Shown here in pieces: positions 36,917-47,018 of a stretch of DNA of 59,195 nt (position 1 is its first letter; the number at the start of each line of letters is the position of its first letter). Origin of the DNA: an uncultured Clostridia bacterium (GTDB lineage Bacteria; Bacillota; Clostridia; Christensenellales; UBA1242); NCBI GenBank assembly GCA_944360075.1, contig CALVTE010000005.1, positions 1-59,195 of the forward strand, given 5' to 3'. A program made the translations under genes and the position numbers. The notes below the pieces were generated by a model. That model ran no database searches, was not told the DNA's origin, and was given only the letters and a program-made list of their open reading frames with translations.

Positions 36917-39900
36917 TCAAGTTTGAGCTTCTTGTTCAACAGCATTGTCTACAACATTTTGAGCAGCAGCTTCAGCAGCGTTTTCTTCAACTTTTTCAGC
37001 AGCCTTATCTTTGTTTTTGTTAAAGATTTTTCTTCTCACGTAATGCCTTGCTGACTTTCTGATTTTTTTGCTCTCTTTGTGCTTTTTCAACTTGGTTTTT
37101 TTGATAGATTCATCTTTTTCCGCAGCAAATTCGGCCTTCTTTTTCTTTACTTTGGCTTCAAAAGCTGCTTCAAGTTGTGTTTTTGCGCTCTTCCAAAGTT
37201 CTTTAAGTTTGTTGTTGCGTTTCAGTCGAGCATTGGCATCACTCGCTTTTTTCCTGCTCAGTTTTTTCGATTTTTTTCTGTATTTTGTCAAAATCTTTGT
37301 CACACTTGAAAGTTCAGCACTGCTCAGCCCTTCAAGAACTGCCCTAACATCTTCTTCTTCAACTCCATACTTATGCAAAGTTGCTCTGTCAAGACGCAGA
37401 ATATTGTCTATGTCGTCTTTAGAGAAGTCATAGAAAGAATTTGGAGTCTTGCCAAGGTTGTTTTGTATTTGGTTTACAATTTCCATAAAGTTTTCTTGAA
37501 GTTCTTCAATGTTTTTGATAGATTCTTCAGCAGGAATGTTTTCGCTTTGGCCATCCAGCTCTTCTTGGGTCATTTGAGCCTGCTTAACGCCTCTTTTAAC
37601 ACCTTGGTTGATAAGCTCTTCGCCAAGAGTTTGTTCTTGCACAGTGTATGTTCTGTTTGCAGTGGATTGCACTGTAGCATATTCATTGTTTTTAAGCGAT
37701 TTGGCAATCGATTCAAGGTCTTTTTTCGTCAGTCTGACGCGTCCTTCTCGAAGATTTTCTGCGCTCAAATCGGCTTTTGCCGCAATGTGGTCAAGAACTG
37801 TTTTACCGTCAACTTCTGCCATGCTTGCTGCGGCGCAAACGGCTTTGACAATGTCGCCTTTATTGTTTTCAATTTCTCTGATAACGCGAGCTCTTTCCTG
37901 CGGTGGAAGGCTTCTGATAAGCGAAATGATTTGTTTGTGCTCGTCAAGTTGGTCTGAAAATTTTTCTTGAGCATCCTTTGAACAAGTGTTGAACACAGTT
38001 TTATCGCCCTTTTGTGCAAGGTCTCTTAAAGTCGCATCAGCTTCAGCTTGATTTTCAGCTGAGACAAGGTCTTTGAGATTTATTCGAGCAAGTTCGCTCA
38101 CAAACCGTCTTGCAAGGGTGCCGTCAAACTTATCTTCACAGAATCTGTCTATTTGGTCAATTTGACTTTCAAAAGATTCAATTTGTCCAGGTGTCAAATT
38201 TTTATTTTTTTCAATTTCGGCCGCATATTGCATTCTTGCGTATGAAAGTTGAACGAAGGCTTCTTGCTCAGCAAGAGATAGGTCTGTGAAAATAGTGCCA
38301 TATTCTTTTATCAACCCCGCAAGTTCTTTGTCATGAATTACGATTTCACCATCTTTGAAAGAGACAACCTTTGTTGGCAATTTTTTAAGTTTAAGTTCTT
38401 CGGCTTGCCCACTAAAACTAGTTCTTTCTTCAATTTCTTTGTCAAATTTTTCTTTTTCTTTATGCAAGTTAAGATAGGTGGTTAGTCTGTCATTTCCCCA
38501 AGTGTCAGCAAAGTCGTCTTGCAAAAACTTTATGATATCATCGGTCGAAAGGGCCTCCATTTTTTCACGAACCTGTTGCTCTTGCACGGCAAGTTTGTCG
38601 TGGTCTTTTTCTGTGGTTTTGTTGTTTACAAGTTCGATATATCGAGCGATAAATGCTTCTTTTATATGCGCTTCAACAATATCAAGCAGAGTTATTTTTT
38701 CTTCAGAGCTGTTGTAGCCAGAAAGCTGTCCAAAATTCTCAACGGTGCCAGCACCTTTAAGGTATTTGGTATATGAATTTTTTGGCATATAGATATTGTT
38801 TGATTTTTTTGGAGAAATATATGCTGCCAAAATCTCTTGAAGGATTTTTGAGTCTTTAATTCTTCTATGCAAGTCTTTATATTGGTTTGATGCGCTGTTA
38901 AGAATTTTTGCAACATAGATGTGACTAGGCAGATCGCTTTCGCCAGCGATGTATTCGCAGTCGCCAAACAGCATGGCGTCATACATTTTTCCTGTCAAAG
39001 CCTCAAGGCCTTTTGGCAATTTGCCTTGAGCCACAAGTTGGGCCTGCTCGATAAGTTTTGCGTAAGTGTTGACCATCTTAAGCGACTGTTTTTCAGATTC
39101 AGTTTGATAGATTTGCCCATGCATATTTGCAAGCTGTTTGTCAATTCTTGCTGCGTGATAAGCAAAGGCTGCTTGTGCCAATTCTCTGTTTTCAGGGGAT
39201 AGGCTGTCAGTCAATCCTTCAAGCAGAATTTGCGAGTCAGATTGATACAAGAATTTTTTTGCAAAAAAGTCGCCGTATCTGACAATCAAATCTTTTTGTC
39301 TTGCTTTGTCAGTTTCAAGAGTAAGCAGGGCCTGAACAGCCTCGTTGCTGTTTTTCTTGAAATATTTTTCTATTTCTTTGCGTTTTTCTCGCGTTTCGTA
39401 GGACGAATTTGAAGCTTTTGTGCAAGCACTGACAAATTCTCGCACTTGCTTGATGGAGAGTTTGCCTTCTTTATCTCTGAAAAGTTTTGCTCTTTGCGCT
39501 GTTTGCAAAGCTTCATTTTTTGTTTTGGCAAAAGTTTGCAGTTTTTCTTGCTTTTCTTTTTCTTCTTTTTCTTGCTGCCTAGCAGAAGGCTTTTTCCCTT
39601 TTGCCTTGGACTGGTCCGCCTTGATTTGGTCTTGAATAAAGGTGCGAACGTCTGCTTTATCTTTGTTCTTCAGTGAAGGCAGGTGTTTGTCAATCAAAGC
39701 GTTAAGCTTCTGTTCTTTGACAGCGTCGTTGTCGCTTGCAGAAATTTGAGAAGGGTAGGACTGTATAATAGTCTGGATATCTTCAATCGACCTTTCTTGA
39801 GCAAGCGTTTCAAACGAGTCGTTATTAGGGAAAATTCTTTCAAAAACGTCTCTTTCGATGTTTGTAAGTTGACTTTTTGCCTCTTCAATCTGTTTTGGAG

Positions 39901-41947
39901 TGGCAGAGTTGTCTTTTTCAAGCTTTTCAACTTCTTCGGCTTGTTTGCACCATCGCTCAAGCTGCGTTGAGGCAGCGCTTTGCTCATCATTGTGGGCAAC
40001 GTCAAAGAATGCTGGCTGATAGAAGGCTTGTCTTAGCTTTTCTCGGTCCGCATCGATTTTGGTGCCAAGATATGCTTCAATCAAGTCGTTTCTGCTTTGG
40101 TCGGTGGAAGCATATTCGATTTGGGCAAAAGCCTGATAGTCTTCAGCGGTTGGAATTTGATTGAGAGCAAACAAATATCTTTCAGCAAGGTTTGGCCCCT
40201 CAGGCGAAATGCCAAATTGGCCGTAAAGGTCCATAAATTTGCGTGAGAAGTCATCTTCTCCTGAAGAATTTTCAACCATCGCTTGAGCTTCCATCAAATT
40301 TTCATTTGATTTTTCGAGAGCTTTTCCGTATTCATTGTCATGTTCCCGGAATTTGGAATATTTGTTGTCTCGCAGCTGCATATCGATTTTTCTTTTAGAC
40401 CAGTGCATCTCGACGCCATCAATCGCCATCAACACAGCACTTGCCACCATGGCTATAATGCCCACCACAATAAATGGTCCAAGACCTGTCAAAGCTGCCC
40501 CAAACAAACAGAAGGCGGCCGATATAGGCAGCAAAGTTTCAGCCAAAAAGGTCACATTGATTTTTTTCGACCCTCCTGGCAACTCCCAATCTTTTTCCTC
40601 CTCTTTTTTCTCCTCTTTTTTCTCTTCTTTTGGTTTTTTAGGCTCTTCTTCTGGCTTTTTAGGTTCTTCAGTTTTTACAGTTTTTTCCGTTTTTTCTTTG
40701 TCTTTCACCGTCGTAGATCTTGGTTTTACGGCAAAAACATAGTTGTCGTAGTCTGTTGAGTCTTTTTTCTCAACAGGCAGTGCGTTGCCGTTTTTATCTA
40801 TAAAATTCAACCTTGGCTCCAGCATGTTAGGGTCTGTGACAGGGGCATGGGTTATATCAAGCACGTTTGATTCAAGGTCTGCGATAAAACTGTTGCGATT
40901 GCGATTACGATTGGCCGCTGATGGAAGTTCAAGCCGCACAGATTTTTTATTGGTTGTTTCAACAAGAATAAAAGGATTTGCATTTTTCGAAAAAACTTTT
41001 ATGTTTTTCACCTTTCTCAGCCCGCCATCGTGGTATAGGTATACCACATTTTTGTTCACATCTTTGACAAAGCAGTAAGGCGGCTGCCCGTTCAACAAGC
41101 AGGTGATCAGTTCAAGGTTGCCAATTTGTTCTTTTTTGAAAACAGCATTTTGGTTGCTTTGAGGTGCTGGTTGTTTTGCCACCATGATAGAAAAGTATTC
41201 GCCCCACAAAAATGGAGGGATGCTTATGGTTCGAATATTTTTGATTTTTCTGTTGTTGCTGTCAGCAAGCTCTTCAAAAAATTTCGTTGAAAGCGTAAAG
41301 TTGTTGGTGGCATCTTCTTTCTTAGCCCCGATTGCGTTTGCATCCAAAAGGGCGGTGTAAGTTTTTCCTTCATATTCGATAGACACGTCAAAAGCGCCAA
41401 TTTTGATGACAATCGGCTTTTTGTTTTGAGCCTTCACTTGAAAAACAAATTCTTCGTTTGCCTTTTGGAAAACTGAAATAGAGCCCTCGTCATCGCTGAC
41501 ATCCAATTGATTTTCCAAAATTGTTGCAAGATCGCTCTGAGCAAATTCTGGCCCAAAATTGAGCAATGCAAGGGTTGATTTGTCAAACGAAAAAGTATAT
41601 TTGCCGTTTGCTCCTTTAAGAATGGCAAGTTGTTTTGGGCCTGCTGCAATGGCAAGCACACTGTTGCTATCATCCTTCATAGCCACAGTTTGATTGAATT
41701 TGTCGTTACCTTTTTCAAGTTTGTTTGTAACGCTATATGCAAAAATAGAACCGCTGTTAGATCTCCCAGTGCCACTTCCAGTTTGTGGGTTTTGGACTCC
41801 ATTTTGTTTCTGATCTTTTTCAGCCCGTCGTTTTTTACTTCGATCTTTTTTTTGTCCATTATTAGGCTGCGGATTTTTTTTGCGTTTTGCACTTAATTGC
41901 TGGTTTTTTGCATTTTTTCTAACTTTTTCGCCTTGATTTTTTGCCAT
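36917..41947 (-). CDS. Giant membrane-associated protein, 1676 aa, unknown
   Basis: I do not recognise this protein. It starts after GGAGGGG under a consensus promoter. Residues 1-65 are basic and low complexity (KKRRAEKDQK). About 65-410 look beta-rich and globular. About 415-455 are a Lys/Glu/Pro linker (KKPEEEPKKPKEEKK). About 466-509 hold two adjacent hydrophobic helices. About 510-1600 are long, charged, mostly helical, rich in Gln/Ala/Glu/Lys with coiled-coil character. The last 80 residues are first basic, then Ala/Glu-rich. There is no signal peptide, so both ends are probably cytoplasmic. It diverges from secA. Confidence 0.75.
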   Translation of the reverse strand: MAKNQGEKVRKNAKNQQLSAKRKKNPQPNNGQKKDRSKKRRAEKDQKQNGVQNPQTGSGTGRSNSGSIFAYSVTNKLEKGNDKFNQTVAMKDDSNSVLAIAAGPKQLAILKGANGKYTFSFDKSTLALLNFGPEFAQSDLATILENQLDVSDDEGSISVFQKANEEFVFQVKAQNKKPIVIKIGAFDVSIEYEGKTYTALLDANAIGAKKEDATNNFTLSTKFFEELADSNNRKIKNIRTISIPPFLWGEYFSIMVAKQPAPQSNQNAVFKKEQIGNLELITCLLNGQPPYCFVKDVNKNVVYLYHDGGLRKVKNIKVFSKNANPFILVETTNKKSVRLELPSAANRNRNRNSFIADLESNVLDITHAPVTDPNMLEPRLNFIDKNGNALPVEKKDSTDYDNYVFAVKPRSTTVKDKEKTEKTVKTEEPKKPEEEPKKPKEEKKEEKKEEEKDWELPGGSKKINVTFLAETLLPISAAFCLFGAALTGLGPFIVVGIIAMVASAVLMAIDGVEMHWSKRKIDMQLRDNKYSKFREHDNEYGKALEKSNENLMEAQAMVENSSGEDDFSRKFMDLYGQFGISPEGPNLAERYLFALNQIPTAEDYQAFAQIEYASTDQSRNDLIEAYLGTKIDADREKLRQAFYQPAFFDVAHNDEQSAASTQLERWCKQAEEVEKLEKDNSATPKQIEEAKSQLTNIERDVFERIFPNNDSFETLAQERSIEDIQTIIQSYPSQISASDNDAVKEQKLNALIDKHLPSLKNKDKADVRTFIQDQIKADQSKAKGKKPSARQQEKEEKEKQEKLQTFAKTKNEALQTAQRAKLFRDKEGKLSIKQVREFVSACTKASNSSYETREKRKEIEKYFKKNSNEAVQALLTLETDKARQKDLIVRYGDFFAKKFLYQSDSQILLEGLTDSLSPENRELAQAAFAYHAARIDKQLANMHGQIYQTESEKQSLKMVNTYAKLIEQAQLVAQGKLPKGLEALTGKMYDAMLFGDCEYIAGESDLPSHIYVAKILNSASNQYKDLHRRIKDSKILQEILAAYISPKKSNNIYMPKNSYTKYLKGAGTVENFGQLSGYNSSEEKITLLDIVEAHIKEAFIARYIELVNNKTTEKDHDKLAVQEQQVREKMEALSTDDIIKFLQDDFADTWGNDRLTTYLNLHKEKEKFDKEIEERTSFSGQAEELKLKKLPTKVVSFKDGEIVIHDKELAGLIKEYGTIFTDLSLAEQEAFVQLSYARMQYAAEIEKNKNLTPGQIESFESQIDQIDRFCEDKFDGTLARRFVSELARINLKDLVSAENQAEADATLRDLAQKGDKTVFNTCSKDAQEKFSDQLDEHKQIISLIRSLPPQERARVIREIENNKGDIVKAVCAAASMAEVDGKTVLDHIAAKADLSAENLREGRVRLTKKDLESIAKSLKNNEYATVQSTANRTYTVQEQTLGEELINQGVKRGVKQAQMTQEELDGQSENIPAEESIKNIEELQENFMEIVNQIQNNLGKTPNSFYDFSKDDIDNILRLDRATLHKYGVEEEDVRAVLEGLSSAELSSVTKILTKYRKKSKKLSRKKASDANARLKRNNKLKELWKSAKTQLEAAFEAKVKKKKAEFAAEKDESIKKTKLKKHKESKKIRKSARHYVRRKIFNKNKDKAAEKVEENAAEAAAQNVVDNAVEQEAQT

Positions 41948-41977
41948 TTTCCCCTCCGATAGTGTTATGTTAAATTA

Positions 41978-42006
41978 AGTATAATATAAAAATATATATA
42001 AGTCAA
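41978..42006 (-). promoter_or_regulatory. Promoter of giant gene
   Basis: On the minus strand TTGACT (42001-42006), a 17-base spacer and TATACT (41978-41983). Confidence 0.72.
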
Positions 42007-42154
42007 GGTAATTGCGGTTTTTTCCTTGTTTTAGCAGCAAGGTTTTTCAGAGCGAGGGAAGGGAAAAATTTGGCGGAAAGTAGTGCAATTTTGCGAAAAA
42101 AAACAAAAAAATCTGTTAAAAACTCAAAAAGCAAATGCTTGGCAGTGTTTTTTC

Positions 42155-42183
42155 TTGAAAAATTTAATTTTTTTTGATAAAAT
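42155..42183 (+). promoter_or_regulatory. Promoter of secA
   Basis: TTGAAA (42155-42160), a 17-base spacer and TAAAAT (42178-42183). It is divergent from the giant-gene promoter. Confidence 0.7.
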
Positions 42184-42211
42184 AGCATTGTTAAACATTA
42201 AAGGAGAAAAA

Positions 42212-44950
42212 ATGGGGTTTTTTGGAAGCGACCGAGCACAGATAAAAAAATTGAAAAAAATTGCAGACAAAGTTGTTGCTTTGGAAGAAAAATATAAGTC
42301 TTTTTCAAACGAGCAACTTCGAGCCTGCACAGATGAATTTAAAAACAGATATAACGCAGGCACCAGTCTGAACGATTTGCTGCCAGAGGCTTTTGCCGTG
42401 GTGCGTGAGGCAAGCGCCAGAGTTTTGAATATGCGTCATTTTTACGTGCAAATTTTGGGCGGAATTGCTTTGCATCAAGGCAGAATTGCAGAAATGGCAA
42501 CTGGTGAAGGAAAAACCTTGGTGGCAACACTGCCAGCATATCTTAATGCAATCTCTGGCAAAGGGGTGCATATTGTCACAGTCAATGAATATCTTGCAAA
42601 ACGTGACGCACAGTGGATGGGCAAGGTTTACAAGTTTTTGGGGCTGAGTGTGGGCGTGACGCTAAACGACCAAAATCCAGAGCAGAAAAAAGAGGCATAC
42701 AACAGCGATATAACTTACTGCACCAACAACGAGCTTGGTTTTGACTATTTGCGTGACAACATGGTCACCAACAAAACGCAGCGTGTGCAAAGGGGACTTA
42801 ATTTTGCCATTGTGGACGAAGTGGACTCGATTTTGATTGACGAGGCCAGAACGCCACTTATCATCAGTGGCAAAGGCGGCAAGTCCAGCGAAGGGTATAT
42901 CAAAGCGCAAAAGTTTGCCAAAACGCTCAAAAAAGACGAAGATGTTGAAATTGACATAAAAACAAAGCAAATCAATTTGACGGAAAGTGGAATTGTAAAG
43001 GCTGAAAAATATTATAAAGTTGAAAGTTTGTCTGATATTGAAAATCTTGAAACAAACCACTATATCAACAATGCGCTTAAGGCAAATTTTATCATGCATC
43101 GCGACGAAAACTATATCGTCAAAGATGGCGAAGTGATTATTGTTGATGAGTTTACAGGAAGACTCTCGCCAGGCCGAAGATTTAGCAGCGGTCTTCATCA
43201 GGCCATCGAAGCCAAAGAGGGGGTTCAAGTCAAAGACGAAAACCAAACGCTTGCAACGATAACCTTCCAAAACTTTTTCAGGCTCTACACAAAACTGTCG
43301 GGCATGACAGGAACGGCCAAAACTGAAGAAGGAGAATTCCGAACAATCTACAGTCTTGACGTTGTCACAATTCCGCCAAATCTTCCGAAGAAAAGAATTG
43401 ACGAGCCAGACATTTTGTATGTTTCTGAAAAAGGCAAAACACAAGCGATTATTGAAGAAATCAAGGCTTGTTCGCAGGTTGGCAGGCCGGTGCTTGTTGG
43501 CACAATCAATATCGATAAGAGTGAACTTATTTCAAAGGCGCTTAAAGCAAGCGGCATCAAACATCAAGTTTTAAACGCAAAAAATCACGAAAAAGAAAGC
43601 GAAATTGTGGCTCAAGCAGGCCGAAAAGGTGCGGTGACCATTGCCACCAACATGGCGGGTCGTGGAACTGATATTTTGCTGGGCGGCAATCCAGAATTTA
43701 TGGCAACAAAAAAGATGAGAGACAAAGGTTATAGCGAAGAAGAGATTTCTTACGCCACAGCTTTCAACACCATAAATGACGACAAACTCAACCAGGCAAG
43801 AGAGGTTTACAAAAAGTTTTATAACGAATTTAAAGCCGAGACCGACAAAGAAAAAGAAGAAGTCAAAGCACTTGGCGGGCTTCATATTGTGGGCACTGAA
43901 AGGCATGAATCAAGACGAATTGACAACCAGCTCCGTGGTCGTGCCGGCAGACAAGGCGACCCAGGTTCAAGCGTGTTTTTCCTTTCTTTTGAAGATGACC
44001 TTATCAGACGTTTTGGTGGCGACAAGCTCAAAAAAGTTGCTGTCTTGTTCAAATTTGACGATTCAACACCAATTCAGCTTAAAATCTTTTCAAAACAGGT
44101 TGAAAATGCACAGAAAAAAATTGAACTTCAAAATTTCAGCCAACGAAAATCAGTTTTGAAGTTTGACGACGTGATGAATGTGCAACGTGAAATTGTTTAT
44201 AAACAGCGCAACTTGGTTATTGACGGCGAGCCAGTGCACGAACAAATTTACAACATGATTCCAGACGTGGTGGCAAGAGCGGTGGATAATTGCGTGGACG
44301 ACAACAAGCCTTTCTATGAATGGGACCTTGCAAAAATCAACAGCGAAATGGAAAAAGGGCTTCTTCCAAAAGAGAGCAACACCATCACAGAAGATTTTGT
44401 GGAAGGTTGTGACCAGCAAGAATTCTGCGAAAAAGTCATCAAACTGGTTCAAGAGCGTTATGAGGCGCAAGAAAAGCATGTTAAAGAAATGGGGTTTGAC
44501 TTTGCTGCAGTCGAGCGCTTTGTGCTTCTTCGAATGGTTGATTTCAACTGGATTGGCCATATTGAAGATATGCAAATCATGAAAGACGAAATTCTTGCTC
44601 GTCAATTTGGCCAGCAAGACCCAGTGCTTGCTTACAAAAAGGAAGGTTTTGACCTTTTTGACAAGATGATTGACAGAATTCGAGAGAATACCGTTAAGGT
44701 TTTAGTGAATACTAAAATTGAGGCAAAACAGCCCGAGCAACCACAGCAGCCGCAATATCAAGTTTATGTGACTGGCAAGGAGCTATCGCCAGAAGAAAAG
44801 GCGGCAAAGGCGGCAAAAGAAAAGCAGAGCCGTGCCGTTCAAAAAACCGTGATAAATGACAAGCCAAAACTTGGCCGAAACGATTTATGCTATTGCGGCA
44901 GTGGAAAGAAGTATAAAAGTTGCTGCTGGGATAAAGATCATCAAAATTAA
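42212..44950 (+). CDS. secA: Preprotein translocase ATPase SecA
   Basis: The 912-aa motor drives proteins through SecYEG. The start at 42212 follows AAAGGAG; an upstream in-frame extension was rejected. Walker A is in MATGEGKTLVA (about 95-105), followed by TVNEYLAKRDA, DEVDSILIDEARTPL (about 203) and the helicase C motif GTERHESRRIDNQLRGRAGRQGDPG. The preprotein cross-linking and helical scaffold domains follow. The C-terminal Zn tail CYCGSGKKYKSCC for SecB or phospholipid binding is complete. SecE is encoded at 49627. Confidence 0.97.
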   Translation: MGFFGSDRAQIKKLKKIADKVVALEEKYKSFSNEQLRACTDEFKNRYNAGTSLNDLLPEAFAVVREASARVLNMRHFYVQILGGIALHQGRIAEMATGEGKTLVATLPAYLNAISGKGVHIVTVNEYLAKRDAQWMGKVYKFLGLSVGVTLNDQNPEQKKEAYNSDITYCTNNELGFDYLRDNMVTNKTQRVQRGLNFAIVDEVDSILIDEARTPLIISGKGGKSSEGYIKAQKFAKTLKKDEDVEIDIKTKQINLTESGIVKAEKYYKVESLSDIENLETNHYINNALKANFIMHRDENYIVKDGEVIIVDEFTGRLSPGRRFSSGLHQAIEAKEGVQVKDENQTLATITFQNFFRLYTKLSGMTGTAKTEEGEFRTIYSLDVVTIPPNLPKKRIDEPDILYVSEKGKTQAIIEEIKACSQVGRPVLVGTINIDKSELISKALKASGIKHQVLNAKNHEKESEIVAQAGRKGAVTIATNMAGRGTDILLGGNPEFMATKKMRDKGYSEEEISYATAFNTINDDKLNQAREVYKKFYNEFKAETDKEKEEVKALGGLHIVGTERHESRRIDNQLRGRAGRQGDPGSSVFFLSFEDDLIRRFGGDKLKKVAVLFKFDDSTPIQLKIFSKQVENAQKKIELQNFSQRKSVLKFDDVMNVQREIVYKQRNLVIDGEPVHEQIYNMIPDVVARAVDNCVDDNKPFYEWDLAKINSEMEKGLLPKESNTITEDFVEGCDQQEFCEKVIKLVQERYEAQEKHVKEMGFDFAAVERFVLLRMVDFNWIGHIEDMQIMKDEILARQFGQQDPVLAYKKEGFDLFDKMIDRIRENTVKVLVNTKIEAKQPEQPQQPQYQVYVTGKELSPEEKAAKAAKEKQSRAVQKTVINDKPKLGRNDLCYCGSGKKYKSCCWDKDHQN

Positions 44951-44961
44951 AAGGAGAAAAC

Positions 44962-45819
44962 ATGGCAAGAAATGCACGAAGAAGAAGCAGCGGGGCCACC
45001 GCGAGCACAAACATTGGAAGTTTGACAAATCCGCATTCTGGGCAGAATGCTGGCAGCGATTATCTTAACGACAGGCTTAGCGCAAGACGCACGGCAAACA
45101 ACATTCGCCTTAAAAGAAATCGTGTGGCTGAAAATAATGAAGAATACTATCTCAATTTAGCAGACCAATTTAATCCGATGTTTTTTAGTGCCGGTGATTA
45201 TGATGAAGATGCTGACGACCAAGATGATCGTGAAAAATTAAATCAAGACCAACAAGGTGAAGGGCAAGAAACAGAAAACAAGGAGGGCGAAAACCAAGAG
45301 GACGGTGAAGAAAAACTTAGACCTCAGGGCCCTAAAGAGAAAGACGATGGACCTTTCAAGAAGTATTCAAACATGGAAGAGGCAAGAAGGCAAGATGCCC
45401 AAGACATGATGGAAGATGCAAAATCTATTGCCAAGATACGCTCTGGCGATGCAGGAGAGCTCGCCAAATTTGTTGCAAAAAAATTGAACGCTTACAGAAA
45501 TTTGCCAAGAGATGTCAAAAAATTTATCGGCGTTGCCTCTGCTCTTGCCGGCCCTGTGGGGACTTGCCCGCACTGCAAAAACAAGTCGGTTTTTATAAGC
45601 AGCAGGTTTGGAGACTTGGCTTGGTCAGCCATCACGGGGAGTTTGGGGGTTGGCTCAAGCATAACCTTTTATTGCATGAACAGACACTGCAAGGTGATGG
45701 CTTGGACGAAAGGAAAGTGCTACAGAAAAAAAGGCCCAAAAATAGGAAGGGTAGGTGCGGTGTTTGAAAAGGATCCTATGACGGCTGAAAGAACACGAAT
45801 TTTAAGAATAGATGGATAA
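44962..45819 (+). CDS. Zn-ribbon protein with long disordered N-terminus, unknown
   Basis: This 285-aa protein is not recognised. It starts 11 bases after secA with AAAGGAG. Residues 1-60 are basic and Ser/Asn/Arg-rich. About 75-135 are very acidic (DEDADDQDDREK, GEGQETENKEGENQEDGEE). From about 190, CPHCKNK and a later CMNRHCKVMAW give four cysteines of a zinc ribbon around a short hydrophobic stretch (SAITGSLGVGSSITF). Placement downstream of secA and its terminator suggest co-transcription. A link to secretion is inference only. Confidence 0.65.
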   Translation: MARNARRRSSGATASTNIGSLTNPHSGQNAGSDYLNDRLSARRTANNIRLKRNRVAENNEEYYLNLADQFNPMFFSAGDYDEDADDQDDREKLNQDQQGEGQETENKEGENQEDGEEKLRPQGPKEKDDGPFKKYSNMEEARRQDAQDMMEDAKSIAKIRSGDAGELAKFVAKKLNAYRNLPRDVKKFIGVASALAGPVGTCPHCKNKSVFISSRFGDLAWSAITGSLGVGSSITFYCMNRHCKVMAWTKGKCYRKKGPKIGRVGAVFEKDPMTAERTRILRIDG

Positions 45820-45824
45820 AAAAA

Positions 45825-45851
45825 AACCGAGCAAATTTTGCTCGGTTTTTT
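45825..45851. terminator. Bidirectional terminator
   Basis: AACCGAGCAAA/TTTGCTCGGTT stem with A-tract and T-tract on either side. It serves the secA unit and rplJ-rplL from opposite directions. Confidence 0.88.
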
Positions 45852-45877
45852 GAAAACACAATATTCTTTTTTTTGAT

Positions 45878-46252
45878 TTATTTAAGTGTAACAGTTGCGC
45901 CAGCTTCTTTAAGTTTAGCTTCAAGTTCTTTAGCTTCGTTTGTAGGAACGTTTTCCTTAACAACTTTTGGAGCGCTTTCAACAAGAGCTTTAGCTTCGCC
46001 AAGACCAAGTCCAGTGATTTCTCTTACAACTTTGATAACAGCGATTTTGTTTGCTCCGATTTCAGTAAGTTCAACATTGAATTCGCTCTTTTCTTCAGCG
46101 GCTGGAGCAGCGCCAGCAACTGGAGCAGCAGCCACTGCAACTGGAGCTGCAGCACTTACGCCAAAGGTTTCTTCAAGTTCTTTTACAAGTTCACTTACTT
46201 CAAGAACTGTCATAGATTTGATTTCTTCAACTAATTTTTTAATATCAGCCAT
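45878..46252 (-). CDS. rplL: Ribosomal protein L7/L12
   Basis: The 124-aa stalk protein has an N-terminal dimerisation helix ([21 protein letters not shown]), an Ala-rich hinge ([17 protein letters not shown]) and a C-terminal factor-binding domain ([32 protein letters not shown]). Normal length. It follows rplJ by 27 bases under the same leader and promoter. Confidence 0.97.
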   Translation of the reverse strand: MADIKKLVEEIKSMTVLEVSELVKELEETFGVSAAAPVAVAAAPVAGAAPAAEEKSEFNVELTEIGANKIAVIKVVREITGLGLGEAKALVESAPKVVKENVPTNEAKELEAKLKEAGATVTLK

Positions 46253-46279
46253 TTTTATTTCCTCCTTAAAATTATGCGA

Positions 46280-46795
46280 CTACTTTGATGCAACAGCATT
46301 CAAAGCGATTGTAAGCCCTTGAACAGGGGCATTGAGAACTCTTGCAAGAGCTGAAATAGGGCCATTGAGAGTTCCAAGTAATTTTGCGACAAGAACTTCT
46401 TTTGAAGGAAGTTTTGCCAAAGCTTCAATTTCCTTGCTTTCAACGAAGTTGCCGTTTAATAAACCAAATTTTACGGTTAATTTCTTTGTTTTTTCTGCAG
46501 TTTCGCAAACAATTTTTGCTCCGCTGACTTCGTCATCATAACTGAAAGCAACCGCACTTGTGCCGTGCAAATATTTTTCGGCACCCTTGATTCCGAGTTC
46601 GTTGAGTGCAAGGAGCATAAGCCTGTTTTTATAGACTTTGTATTCTGCGCCGTTTTTCTTGAAAGATCTTCTCATTTCAGTGTCTTCGGCAACAGTCAGC
46701 TGATTGTAGTCAACAAAAGTCACAGATTTTGCTCTTGAAAGTTTGTCTTTGATTTCTTCCACAATCAGTTTTTTTGCTTCTAGATTAGCACTCAT
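46280..46795 (-). CDS. rplJ: Ribosomal protein L10
   Basis: The 171-aa protein anchors L7/L12 to the ribosome. LEAKKLIVEEIKDKL, SVTFVDYNQLTVAEDTEMRR and KVYKNRLMLLAL are typical of the N-terminal globular domain. The C-terminal helix (SALARVLNAPVQGLTIALNAVA) binds L7/L12 dimers. It has a strong GGAGGAAAAG site and an L10-type leader. In most bacteria rplJ follows rplA; here it lies 4 kb away on the other strand. Confidence 0.96.
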   Translation of the reverse strand: MSANLEAKKLIVEEIKDKLSRAKSVTFVDYNQLTVAEDTEMRRSFKKNGAEYKVYKNRLMLLALNELGIKGAEKYLHGTSAVAFSYDDEVSGAKIVCETAEKTKKLTVKFGLLNGNFVESKEIEALAKLPSKEVLVAKLLGTLNGPISALARVLNAPVQGLTIALNAVASK

Positions 46796-46805
46796 TGTTC
46801 TTTTC

Positions 46806-46960
46806 CTCCTTTTTTAGAATATTGTGTTATAAAATAAAATCTCCACGCCTCAAGGAAAAAAGCGTAGAGAACAAAAAACCTATTCATAAACTTTTTTCCT
46901 CGGCAAGCACGCCTTAGCGTTTATGTTTTCACACTTGCTGTCTTTGGACTTTTGATTTTA
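46806..46960 (-). promoter_or_regulatory. Ribosomal protein L10 leader
   Basis: The minus-strand RNA upstream of rplJ has AAAGACAGCAAGTG, then CTTGCCGAGG: the signature pair of the L10 leader that binds L10(L12)4 to repress the operon. A further stem CTCTACGC/GCGTGGAG precedes the ribosome binding site. Confidence 0.75.
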
Positions 46961-46970
46961 TTTCGTTATC

Positions 46971-46999
46971 ATTATATCCATGCAAAACAACTTTGTCAA
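46971..46999 (-). promoter_or_regulatory. Promoter of rplJ-rplL
   Basis: On the minus strand TTGACA (46994-46999), a 17-base spacer and TATAAT (46971-46976): a perfect consensus. Confidence 0.92.
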
Positions 47000-47018
47000 G
47001 CGTTTTTTCAATTATTGA

